Assembly (NCBI GenBank): GCA_039029915.1
Contig: JBCCFD010000137.1
Span: forward strand, 1 to 16,343
DNA: 16,343 nt
Reading direction: 5' to 3'
Source of the DNA: QQUD01 sp039029915
GTDB lineage: Bacteria; Chloroflexota; Anaerolineae; Promineifilales; Promineifilaceae
Below the pieces are notes generated by a model that saw nothing but the letters and a program-made list of their open reading frames with translations, was not told where the DNA came from and did no database searches. Within the stretch, counting starts at the first letter, position 1; the number at the start of each line of letters is the position of its first letter. Below, piece after piece: positions 1 through 7,345 of the stretch. The position numbers were made by a program, and so were the translations under genes.

Positions 1-3000
1 CAGTAATACGCACTTCGCCGTTGAAGTCCGTTCGGAGATTGGGCAGCCAAACGGCCGTATCTTGAAAATCAGAGCGTGGGTTAGATGGGCCTAAACCACC
101 GCCACCACCGCCACCGCCACCACCGCCCAGGTAGCGAATGGGGCCATAGCTATGGTAATCCCTGATTAAATTGTCCCGTTCAAAATAAAAGCCATCAAAA
201 ATTGGGCCTGAGAGCTCATCACTCAGGGCAAAAATAGCGTCGTCGACTAAGGCAACTGAAAGCTCAGCCGAAACAGGAACCCCTTCTGAATTGGTCACGC
301 GAACAATAAATTCGGCTTCTTCCCCCGGTGCATAGCTTTCTTTTGCAGGAATGATCGTGACTGAAAGCTGTTTATGGGTAGGGGGGACGCTGAGATTAAT
401 CGATCCTTGAACAAGGTCGGCATCTGGAAGGCTGGCATAGATCTCGTCACTTAATTCGGTGACAGTCTGGGGGCGGAACGCATTGATCGTGACGTGGATA
501 TTAGGGGCATCTGTTTCGATGATGGGCAGCTCAAATTGGGTGAATGGAGGCGTTAAAAGCACCTCTATTTCGCGACGGACGGTACCACGTTCAACCGTTA
601 GCAGGGCCGGACCATCAATGAGTGACTCGATGTAGAGAACGGCCGTTTCGCCAGGTTGATACGTTTCTTTATCGGCCGTGATCTCGATATTATCCAAGAT
701 GCGGAACCAGGTTGTTTGTGTATTTGAATAAACATAGATGCCAGAGATAAATGAGAGTCGTTTACCTCGCAAATCTGAGCTAATGGCCTCTAATCGGACA
801 TACCCTGGGTCAGCGTCTGTGATGGTGAAGGTGGCATATCCATTTGCATCGCTGGTCGTTTCATAACTGTCGGCCACCGTGTCATAATGATTCGTTGTTC
901 GATTGTAGCGACGCATAACAAGCTGCACAGGTTGATTTGCAATAGGCGTACCATCAATTTGAGCAACGCGGGTAGTGATATTAATCGGTGAGCCTTCCGT
1001 ATGGACATAATTATCCCGATCAATTTCAATACCAGCTTCTTGATTATAAATGTCAACGACCACAAAAGAACTCACCGTTTGATTGCTGCCGTCGTTGACA
1101 GTGACCTCGTACCCAATTTTATGGGAGCGCAAATTACTACCGAAATAATGTTCATCATTAAAGTGAGTGTTCGCACTGAGTGTTTCAATAAGGGTGCCGT
1201 TTTCATCTAGTTGGGTATTGATTTCGACACCACGATTATTGTCTACCCAAATATAATCTTCATCGTACCCGTACCAACTATAAACCTGTTCTAGCCGATA
1301 CTGTTTGATCATGACTGTCGCATTGGGCACTGGCTCACCAATGAAGTAGCTGGCATCAATCGTTAGGGTCAGGTCTTCCCCATTGAAATAAGATTCCTTA
1401 TCTGCAGCGACGGTGATTTCATAATCTGGTTTGCGATACTGTTCAACTTTAAAGAGCTGGCTGTGTACTTCTCCGTTGATAACAAAATCTAGTGAGTAGG
1501 TGCCGAGCATTGCACCATCAGCAAGGTCAAACGAGCCGTCTAAGGTGCCAAAATCATTGACAGTATGCTCAAACGTGCGAACCACGTTGTCACGGGCATC
1601 AACGATCCGAACGGTCACGGCCGTTCCCTCTGGTGGATTCGATAAAATGGCGTCTTCATCTTGGCGAACGATGCCTTTGAAAAAGACGGTTTGACCCGGC
1701 TTGTAGATGGGCCGATCGGTGTATCCATACACTGCGTAATTAAGCGTGTCTTCGGCTGGTCGTTCCCACCACCGAAAACCTTGCCGCCATGAGCTGTTAA
1801 GTCCGGTAATGGTGGCGTCGTCCCCTTGAATAGCCATGACAAAATATGGGACCCCATCGAGCGTACGCAGGTCAAATTTCGCAACGCCGGTACTGCTTGT
1901 TTGGCCTTCAGCAATGGGGCTTCCATCTTGATCAATGAGGATGATAGTGGCATCGGAAACGGCCGTTTTGCCGCCTTCCGATACCCAGGTGGTGAGGTGC
2001 TGATCGGTTGTTTTGGCAACAATCGTGTTTTGGCTCAAATTGAGAAACAGTTGCGCTTTGGCATGGTCTGTAGCAATTTCCAGCACATAAAGACCGGCAG
2101 GAATGTCGTTAGGGATGATTGTTTCTTGGATGTGATTCCATTCAGAAAACGCGTTGGTCGTTCTTGATTGCCACCGGTAATCAGGCGTGCCTGTATCGGT
2201 TAAAATGAGCTCCCCATCATACTCCCGCCAGTTTGTTTCAGATTGATTTGCAAAAAGGTCAGCATACTCATCCGGCTCAAAAGCGTAAAGGTTGAAGTTG
2301 AGCAAAATAGAATTTGCAAACTTTGACCGGTATTGAACAGCTCGTCTACCATTGATATCAACGACCTGTGCATTAGGCCCACTACCAAAATCAGCCACGG
2401 CATTAATTGTGGTCGTTTCAAACGTAAAAGTTTGTAAGTCATCGAATACCTCAAGGCCACTTTCACTTACGGCTGTTGTGTCAAAATAATAGGTATAGCG
2501 CGTTAGGGCATCAAAGAAACCATCCTCTGGCACAAAGATGAAGGTGTTTTCGTTCCAACTCACAGTGCCATCAATGGGTGGCTCGATTGTAAAAGCTCCT
2601 TCCACAGAGGCTTTGTCCATGGGGCGATCAAAGGTTACTTCAATCGTTTGATTTTGTGCGCGAATAATATTTGTTGGAATGGCGGATAAAATGACGCTGT
2701 TGGTTGTGAAAAAGATTTTGCGGACGCTGGGGAGCGGGTGATTACCAACAGCGGTTAATGAGCTAACCTGAACGCTATAATCGGTGCTGGGCGGTACCTG
2801 GCTGGCTGGGTAGAAGGTGGCTCTTTTTCGATTTTCGTGCCACTCCCAACGACCCGCTAATGGCGGGGTAATGGTAAATGGTTCATTACTTACACTCGTG
2901 TCAATCGGATAATTCCAGCTTAGGGTCAACGTTGGCTCTTTATCGGCCTCCTGTCGCCATTGTGCCCTCTGGAGAGGGGGGGCAAGATGCAGCCGGAACG

Positions 3001-3799
3001 TAAAGGGCTGATAAATAGCGCGACCATCTTGAGCAACGGCCGTATCCGTAATTGTCACGAAATAATTTGTATTAAACTCAAGATAGTCTTCTAAAATGAT
3101 TTTAAGCTCATTATTATCCCACTCGGTCATAAACGGCTGTTCCGGTCGAATCGAAATAGCCTCAGCGACTGAAGCCTGATCCATCTCATGACTAAAACTA
3201 ACCCGAATAGATGGTTTTAAGCTGGCAATATTTTGAGTAGCCGGTGAGTAAGCCATTACGCGTGGACTATCTTCGATTGTAAGTGTCCATTTGGTTATGC
3301 CCGTCAACCGTTCCCCGTCTATGCTTTCTAAGCGAGGATGAACATCTGCAATGTAAAATTTCAAGGGTTCAAGCGGCGTGTTTGGGTAAAATGCAAGCTG
3401 GGTGTTGTTCTCTGACCAGACAAATTCCCCCTCTTTATACGGCGTCATGGATATGGGCTGCTCAACGGAATTGGGCTCCATCGGCTGGTTAAATGAAAAA
3501 ATAATGGGTTCTGTGACTGGATAACTGTCTGCATCAAATTGGGGAGCCAGCACCGCTTGTGGCTGTTCTGTTCCGGCAGGCGGCGTGTTCGTGTCATCAG
3601 ATTCAACCAGCTCAAGTACGGCCGTTGCCTCAGGCTCGGCGGGGCTTATAGTCGGTGTGGGTTGTGCTGTCGGTGCTTCAGATGAGACTGAACCAGCTGC
3701 TGGGATGCTGGTTGGTTGAACAGCAACTTCACGTGGCTGTTGGCAAGCAACGGCCGTTAACAAAACAATCCATAATACAGAACGCACTAAAGTCTTCAT
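1..3799 (-). CDS. Alpha-2-macroglobulin family lipoprotein (partial, C-terminus beyond left edge)
   Basis: A reading frame open from an ATG at 3799 to the left edge (1266 residues visible). The N-terminus is a lipoprotein signal: a hydrophobic stretch ending LTAVAC with the candidate lipid Cys at residue 19, then a Pro/Thr/Glu-rich linker to about residue 80. About four Ig-like (Big_5/SbsA-type) segments follow at roughly 80-180, 180-270, 275-355 and 365-450, with repeated phrases such as FSFNQPMEP, VSFSHEMDQ and VTFDRPMDK. The family signature TDRPIYKPGQ lies at 694-703, followed by further MG-type beta domains. Eleven consecutive glycines (1225-1235) precede RSDFQDTAVWLP (from 1242), a hallmark of the region before the complement-like domain. 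The thioester motif, if present, is outside the window. Bacterial homologues are envelope protease traps, often paired with PbpC; no such partner is visible here. GGAGG at 3804-3808 is the ribosome site. Family assignment is secure. Confidence 0.93.
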   Translation of the reverse strand, partial: MKTLVRSVLWIVLLTAVACQQPREVAVQPTSIPAAGSVSSEAPTAQPTPTISPAEPEATAVLELVESDDTNTPPAGTEQPQAVLAPQFDADSYPVTEPIIFSFNQPMEPNSVEQPISMTPYKEGEFVWSENNTQLAFYPNTPLEPLKFYIADVHPRLESIDGERLTGITKWTLTIEDSPRVMAYSPATQNIASLKPSIRVSFSHEMDQASVAEAISIRPEQPFMTEWDNNELKIILEDYLEFNTNYFVTITDTAVAQDGRAIYQPFTFRLHLAPPLQRAQWRQEADKEPTLTLSWNYPIDTSVSNEPFTITPPLAGRWEWHENRKRATFYPASQVPPSTDYSVQVSSLTAVGNHPLPSVRKIFFTTNSVILSAIPTNIIRAQNQTIEVTFDRPMDKASVEGAFTIEPPIDGTVSWNENTFIFVPEDGFFDALTRYTYYFDTTAVSESGLEVFDDLQTFTFETTTINAVADFGSGPNAQVVDINGRRAVQYRSKFANSILLNFNLYAFEPDEYADLFANQSETNWREYDGELILTDTGTPDYRWQSRTTNAFSEWNHIQETIIPNDIPAGLYVLEIATDHAKAQLFLNLSQNTIVAKTTDQHLTTWVSEGGKTAVSDATIILIDQDGSPIAEGQTSSTGVAKFDLRTLDGVPYFVMAIQGDDATITGLNSSWRQGFRWWERPAEDTLNYAVYGYTDRPIYKPGQTVFFKGIVRQDEDAILSNPPEGTAVTVRIVDARDNVVRTFEHTVNDFGTLDGSFDLADGAMLGTYSLDFVINGEVHSQLFKVEQYRKPDYEITVAADKESYFNGEDLTLTIDASYFIGEPVPNATVMIKQYRLEQVYSWYGYDEDYIWVDNNRGVEINTQLDENGTLIETLSANTHFNDEHYFGSNLRSHKIGYEVTVNDGSNQTVSSFVVVDIYNQEAGIEIDRDNYVHTEGSPINITTRVAQIDGTPIANQPVQLVMRRYNRTTNHYDTVADSYETTSDANGYATFTITDADPGYVRLEAISSDLRGKRLSFISGIYVYSNTQTTWFRILDNIEITADKETYQPGETAVLYIESLIDGPALLTVERGTVRREIEVLLTPPFTQFELPIIETDAPNIHVTINAFRPQTVTELSDEIYASLPDADLVQGSINLSVPPTHKQLSVTIIPAKESYAPGEEAEFIVRVTNSEGVPVSAELSVALVDDAIFALSDELSGPIFDGFYFERDNLIRDYHSYGPIRYLGGGGGGGGGGGLGPSNPRSDFQDTAVWLPNLRTDFNGEVRIT
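95..127 (-). other. Poly-glycine linker in the alpha-2-macroglobulin
   Basis: Eleven consecutive GGT/GGC codons on the minus strand (residues 1225-1235), immediately before the conserved RSDFQDTAVW segment. It is probably a flexible, protease-accessible linker or bait-like loop, and may vary in length between strains. Confidence 0.8.
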
Positions 3800-3899
3800 T
3801 TGTCCTCCGAGGGAAAAAGTTCGATGTAATCATCATACTGAGGTGATGCCTGATGGGCTTGTTTAGCAAACTTTGATTTTTATACGATTAACCTACATC

Positions 3900-3928
3900 T
3901 TGACATGTTTTTATTGATTTGCTATATT
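3900..3928 (+). promoter_or_regulatory. Sigma70-type promoter for the membrane protein/winged-helix operon
   Basis: TTGACA at 3900-3905, a 17-bp spacer, then TATATT at 3923-3928: a perfect -35 box and a five-of-six -10 box at optimal spacing. The predicted start, near 3935, falls inside the first of two palindromes downstream. The leader to the ATG at 3990 would be about 55 nt. Confidence 0.8.
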
Positions 3929-3932
3929 GTTT

Positions 3933-3961
3933 CAAACTAGTTTGCAATACAAACTGGTTTG
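3933..3961 (+). promoter_or_regulatory. Tandem palindromic operator
   Basis: CAAACTAGTTTG at 3933-3944 is a perfect 12-bp palindrome. CAAACTGGTTTG at 3950-3961 differs at one base. The centres are 17 bp apart and cover the predicted transcription start. Position and symmetry suggest a repressor site, most simply for the winged-helix protein encoded by the second gene of the operon (inference). Confidence 0.7.
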
Positions 3962-3989
3962 TGTATTTATTATCTAGGAGGCATACGTT

Positions 3990-4661
3990 ATGAATGACTC
4001 AAAACATTCAATTGAAAATCAGATTCAAATATCGAGAATAAAAGCGATTCGTCACTGGATTCAAGATGGCGTGGCAGAAACGATCATTGGTATTTACTTG
4101 CTGATTTTTGCCGCCTTGTTTTTAGCTGATTTTGCGAGCGGGTTGGCCGTAAGTACGTTTATGTTACCTGTTGTACTCCTTGGCGGTATTTTCTTATTGA
4201 GTCCATTTGTTCGATGGATAAAAGGATTTGTTGCAGTTCCCCGAACAGGGTTTGTTCAGCTACGTGAAACACCGCTTCGCCAACGTTGGATCGCCCTTGT
4301 TGGTGGGCTAGCCTTTGGTTTTGTGATTGCATTTATTGGTTCTAGACAGATTGATCAATTAGGAAGAGTGGCAACCCAAGAGGGGCTATCAACTATCTGG
4401 TTGCCATTGATTCAAGGCGTGGTGCTCACGCTGCTCCTGATCGGGATGGGATTCTATTTTCATGCGTCCCGATTTTATGTTGTGGCGATTGTGTCATTGT
4501 TTGCCGGTGGGTTTTTGATGCTTGTTCAGCTTGAAGATGCGATTGGAACGGCCGTAATCTTTGGCATCGTTGGGGTCACGATGATTATTTTAGGGATTGG
4601 GGTGATGCGTCAATTTATGAAAAATACACCTGTTTATAATGATGGTGTTTCATGGCCATAG
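3990..4661 (+). CDS. Six-helix integral membrane protein, unknown function
   Basis: A 223-residue protein with a polar N-terminus (about 25 residues) and six predicted membrane helices at roughly 30-50, 53-73, 100-118, 136-156, 159-179 and 184-205. A basic loop after helix 2 (RWIKGFVAVPRTGFVQLRETPLRQR region) should face the cytoplasm. AGGAGG at 3976-3981 sits 8 nt before the ATG. The last 10 bases overlap the start of the winged-helix regulator, so the two are almost certainly co-transcribed and translationally coupled. This pairing resembles many small loci in which a winged-helix protein controls its own membrane partner. No catalytic motif was seen and no family name is claimed. The gene is divergent from the alpha-2-macroglobulin gene, with 190 bp between them. 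Confidence 0.85.
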   Translation: MNDSKHSIENQIQISRIKAIRHWIQDGVAETIIGIYLLIFAALFLADFASGLAVSTFMLPVVLLGGIFLLSPFVRWIKGFVAVPRTGFVQLRETPLRQRWIALVGGLAFGFVIAFIGSRQIDQLGRVATQEGLSTIWLPLIQGVVLTLLLIGMGFYFHASRFYVVAIVSLFAGGFLMLVQLEDAIGTAVIFGIVGVTMIILGIGVMRQFMKNTPVYNDGVSWP

Positions 4662-4963
4662 ACCCGCTCCAGATCACAAAATTAGATTCTCTTCTCCATC
4701 AACAATCACGCTTACTCATTATGACAATGTTGTTTCCCGTTGAAAGTGCTGATTTTTTGTATTTACTCCAAGAGACCGCTCTTACTAAGGGGAATCTGTC
4801 GACCCATTTAGCAAAGTTAGAAAAAGCAGACTATCTTTCGGTTGAGAAAACCTATCGTGGCAAAACCCCTCTCACTATCTACGCCTTAACAACAAGCGGT
4901 CGAGATGCATTTGCAACGTATCGGCGACAGCTTCGGGAAATTGCAGATGCTTTACCCGAGTAA
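4652..4963 (+). CDS. Winged-helix transcriptional regulator (HTH_34-like)
   Basis: A 103-residue protein consisting of little more than one winged-helix domain. Residues 11-42 form the first helices, LTKGNLSTHLAKLEKADYL (44-62) is the recognition-helix region, and VEKTYRGKTPLTIYALTTSGRDAF (64-87) gives the wing and last strand. This pattern is typical of the small MarR/ArsR-like regulators of the HTH_34 family (Pfam-type PF13601). It overlaps the upstream membrane-protein gene by 10 nt and has no clear ribosome site of its own, so coupling is likely. It probably acts as a dimer on the tandem CAAACTnGTTTG palindromes at 3933-3961, repressing its own operon; this target is inference from proximity. 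No sensor domain is present. Confidence 0.88.
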   Translation: MAIDPLQITKLDSLLHQQSRLLIMTMLFPVESADFLYLLQETALTKGNLSTHLAKLEKADYLSVEKTYRGKTPLTIYALTTSGRDAFATYRRQLREIADALPE

Positions 4964-5132
4964 ATTTCACAATTTCACCTTGTTTTATATTCAAGATATT
5001 TGCTGAAAATCACTTAAAATCTACCTTATTTTTGTTTCTAAAATTTAAATTTCAACGATCAGGTAACCTTTTGTTTCTGAATTGGGACTTATCTGTAGAA
5101 GGCCTTCATATTCAAAATTATTGGAGATGATG

Positions 5133-7151
5133 ATGGATTCAACAGAGCAATGGATTGAACGGGCTCAACAAGGGAATGGTGAAGCTTACGGCCGTATCGT
5201 GCTAGCGTTTCAAGATATGGCGTATGGGGTGGCGTATGGCTATCTCGGAGAGCAGCAGTCTGCTTATGATGCGGCACAAGATGCCTTTATTGAAGCGTAC
5301 ACCTGTTTGCCAAAGCTGAGAGATGCCTGCGCTTTTCCCGCTTGGTTTCGCCGCATTGTCATAAAGCAGTGTGACCGTCAGATTCGCAAACGTCAGCCTG
5401 AACAGCTTAGCGAGGCGCAGTGGAAATTAATTAAAACCCAAGCGCCAAACCCCGATCAGATGCTGGAACAGCTGCAGAATCGGGAAGCCGTGCGACGAGC
5501 CATCGATGCTTTGCCAACGCTTTATCGTGAGGTAACGGTTTTGTTTTATTTAAACGGCCGCTCTCTTAAAGATATTTCAGCTCGGTTGACCCTGCCCATC
5601 TCCACCGTTAAGAAGCGGCTTTTTACAGCCCGCCAACAGTTAAAGGAACAGTTAAATCTGATGTCTACAGAAAATTATAAACCTTCAGAAGATCAAACAT
5701 TCGCAGCAAAAATCCAGTTCTTTATTGCGTTGAAAAATGATGACCTCATTCAAATTCGACAGCTTCTTCGTCAAAACCCAGACCTTTTGGAAGCCAAAAC
5801 GGAGTGGGGGGTGGCCTCAGATGGTTGGTACTGGCCACTGGGCAAAACGGCACTCCACTATGCGGCTGCGGTTGGGAACGAGCCGTTAACGGCCGTTCTT
5901 GTCGAAGCTGGCGCTAATGTGAACGTTCTTGATCAGGGTGGCGCGACCCCTCTGAAAGAAGCGGTGCATATGGGGCAAACGCAAACCGCAACATGGCTCT
6001 TAGAAAATGGGGCTGATCCGAATCTCGCCACGAACAATGGTTTAACGCCTCTCCATTCAGCCGTGATTCGTAACTGGCCAGAAATGGTTGATTTGTTAAT
6101 AACGTTTGGGGCGAATGCGGAAATTTCGGATAGCCAGAGCAGAGCCCCAGCCGATTGGGCTGTTGTGAAAAAGCTGCCTAAGCTGGCCAAAAAGCTAGGC
6201 GCGGCAGCCGATGCCGCTGACCCGGTCGTTGAGCGGACAGCAGCCACAATTTGGGAAACCGGCATCAAAATTTTAGATTTGGTGGCGCCGCTGAAGTGGG
6301 GTGGTCGCAACGGGCTGTTTACCCCAATTTCAGGTATCGGTGCCGATGTGATGATTGCTGAATTGATTCATTCGATAGGGGCACACTGTGGCGGAACGGC
6401 CGTTCAGGTTGGTCTCAAAAAAGGGGGCTACACGGCTGAGAGCCGAATGCTGCAGTGGCGCAACTACGGCGTTGAGAATTTTGTCGAGTTATTCTATGGG
6501 GATGAGACAGATTCAGATGCTAAACAGGCACATTTGGTTCAACAGGCTGTCAAACGGACTGCTGAGTTAGCCAAGACCCAGCCGGTGCTTTTGATTGTAT
6601 ACACACATATCCACTTAACTGATGAGATATTAAGCACAATCGGAAAACTCGCTGATTTGACTAACGTCACCATTCTTTTTGCGGGCAACGAATCCATTGG
6701 GGCTGAACCAGAAGCGCTTGCCAATTTAGATGCCGCCTTTACATTTGACCGCCAGCGCGCCCTGCAGGGTCTGTGGCCAACGGTTGATGCGATGCGCTCT
6801 TATAGCAACCAGTACGCGTCTGAAGCGCATCAAGCTATTGCGGAAACGGCCGTTCGCGCCTGTCGAAAGTATCAGGATCTACACGTTATCTATCAATATC
6901 AAGGAATGGCTGGCTTTGAAATGTCGCTCTATGGTGAGGCTGAGCGCGTAACGGCAATACGGGCTCGCCGCTTACATCACTACCTGGCTCAACCGCTCTT
7001 CACGGCTGAGCCATGGTCGGCTACCCCCGGTGCCTTTGTGCCGCTCACTGAGACCTTGTCTTATGCCCAATCGATTTTGTCGGGTGAGTTTGATGATGAG
7101 CCCGAGGAAAAAATGGCTCAAATCGGTGAATGGGCACCCCGCTTAACATAG
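5133..7151 (+). CDS. ECF sigma factor - ankyrin repeat - degenerate F1-ATPase beta-like fusion
   Basis: A 672-residue protein. Residues about 18-85 are sigma70 region 2 (AYDAAQDAFIEAY, PAWFRRIVIKQCDR). Residues 118-172 are region 4, with the helix-turn-helix GRSLKDISARLTLPISTVKKR. Four ankyrin-type repeats follow at about 204-235, 237-266, 270-299 and 303-332 (GKTALHYAAAVGN, GATPLKEAV, GLTPLHSAV). From 373 to the end the sequence tracks F1-ATPase beta: WETGIKILDLVAPLKWGGRNGLF, LDAAFTFDRQRALQGLWPTVD (about 533-553), ARRLHHYLAQPLFTAEPW, and LSGEFDDEPEE. The Walker A loop is ruined: the stretch at 397-405 ends SGIGAD where SxGxGKT is expected. The Walker B acidic residue also seems lost (LLIVYTH). 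ATG 5133 is preferred, with GGAG at 5123-5126; an upstream in-frame TTG at 5082 lacks support. The likely role is a sigma factor with a sensory or inhibitory tail (inference). Confidence 0.88.
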   Translation: MDSTEQWIERAQQGNGEAYGRIVLAFQDMAYGVAYGYLGEQQSAYDAAQDAFIEAYTCLPKLRDACAFPAWFRRIVIKQCDRQIRKRQPEQLSEAQWKLIKTQAPNPDQMLEQLQNREAVRRAIDALPTLYREVTVLFYLNGRSLKDISARLTLPISTVKKRLFTARQQLKEQLNLMSTENYKPSEDQTFAAKIQFFIALKNDDLIQIRQLLRQNPDLLEAKTEWGVASDGWYWPLGKTALHYAAAVGNEPLTAVLVEAGANVNVLDQGGATPLKEAVHMGQTQTATWLLENGADPNLATNNGLTPLHSAVIRNWPEMVDLLITFGANAEISDSQSRAPADWAVVKKLPKLAKKLGAAADAADPVVERTAATIWETGIKILDLVAPLKWGGRNGLFTPISGIGADVMIAELIHSIGAHCGGTAVQVGLKKGGYTAESRMLQWRNYGVENFVELFYGDETDSDAKQAHLVQQAVKRTAELAKTQPVLLIVYTHIHLTDEILSTIGKLADLTNVTILFAGNESIGAEPEALANLDAAFTFDRQRALQGLWPTVDAMRSYSNQYASEAHQAIAETAVRACRKYQDLHVIYQYQGMAGFEMSLYGEAERVTAIRARRLHHYLAQPLFTAEPWSATPGAFVPLTETLSYAQSILSGEFDDEPEEKMAQIGEWAPRLT

Positions 7152-7161
7152 CTCAACTCAC

Positions 7162-7199
7162 AAACCGCAGAGGATTTTGCCAATCCTCTGCGGTTTTTT
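7162..7199 (+). terminator. Rho-independent terminator
   Basis: A perfect 15-bp stem (7162-7176 with 7182-7196, GC-rich core CCGCAGAGG), a 5-nt loop, and a T run to 7199. It lies 10 nt after the stop of the sigma-ankyrin fusion gene. On the other strand the T run is short, so it mainly serves plus-strand transcription. Confidence 0.93.
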
Positions 7200-7204
7200 G
7201 ATGC

Positions 7205-7285
7205 AGGACTTACGCACCCTGGGCCTGTCGAAGGGTTAAGAAAGTCACTTCGACAAGCCCAGTGACCGCTATTTGCGTAAGTCCT
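7205..7285. repeat. Compound palindromic element (MITE/REP-like)
   Basis: Outer arms AGGACTTACGCA (7205-7216) and TGCGTAAGTCCT (7274-7285) are perfect 12-bp inverted repeats. Inner arms CTGGGCCTGTCGAAG and CTTCGACAAGCCCAG pair over 15 bp with one mismatch. The 81-bp unit sits between convergent genes and has no room for a transposase. GGACTTACGCA-type ends and the CTGTCGAAG/CTTCGACAAG core are familiar in mobile or REP-type repeats of other bacteria; that comparison is from memory. No clear target duplication was found. Confidence 0.75.
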
Positions 7286-7345
7286 ATTATGATTAAATGT
7301 CGTTCGACATTGTGCGGCTCGAAGAAAGTATCTCCAAGCGTATCT

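Noticed and set aside
3800..3930. Promoter for the alpha-2-macroglobulin gene on the minus strand
   Set aside because: A TATAAA is present at 3884-3879, but no acceptable -35 box stands at the right distance, so no call is made.
5082..5132. Upstream TTG start adding 17 residues to the sigma fusion
   Set aside because: The added residues do not resemble a sigma factor N-terminus and the TTG has no ribosome site. ATG 5133 has GGAG 6 nt upstream and gives the expected start.
5933..6310. Minus-strand frame of 125 codons inside the sigma fusion gene
   Set aside because: It is a mirror of the GC-rich ankyrin coding region with no recognisable protein pattern.
6250..7151. A genuine ATP synthase beta subunit or a separate gene
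   Set aside because: There is no internal start with a ribosome site, the frame is continuous with the ankyrin part, and the Walker A residues are missing. No other ATP synthase genes are nearby.
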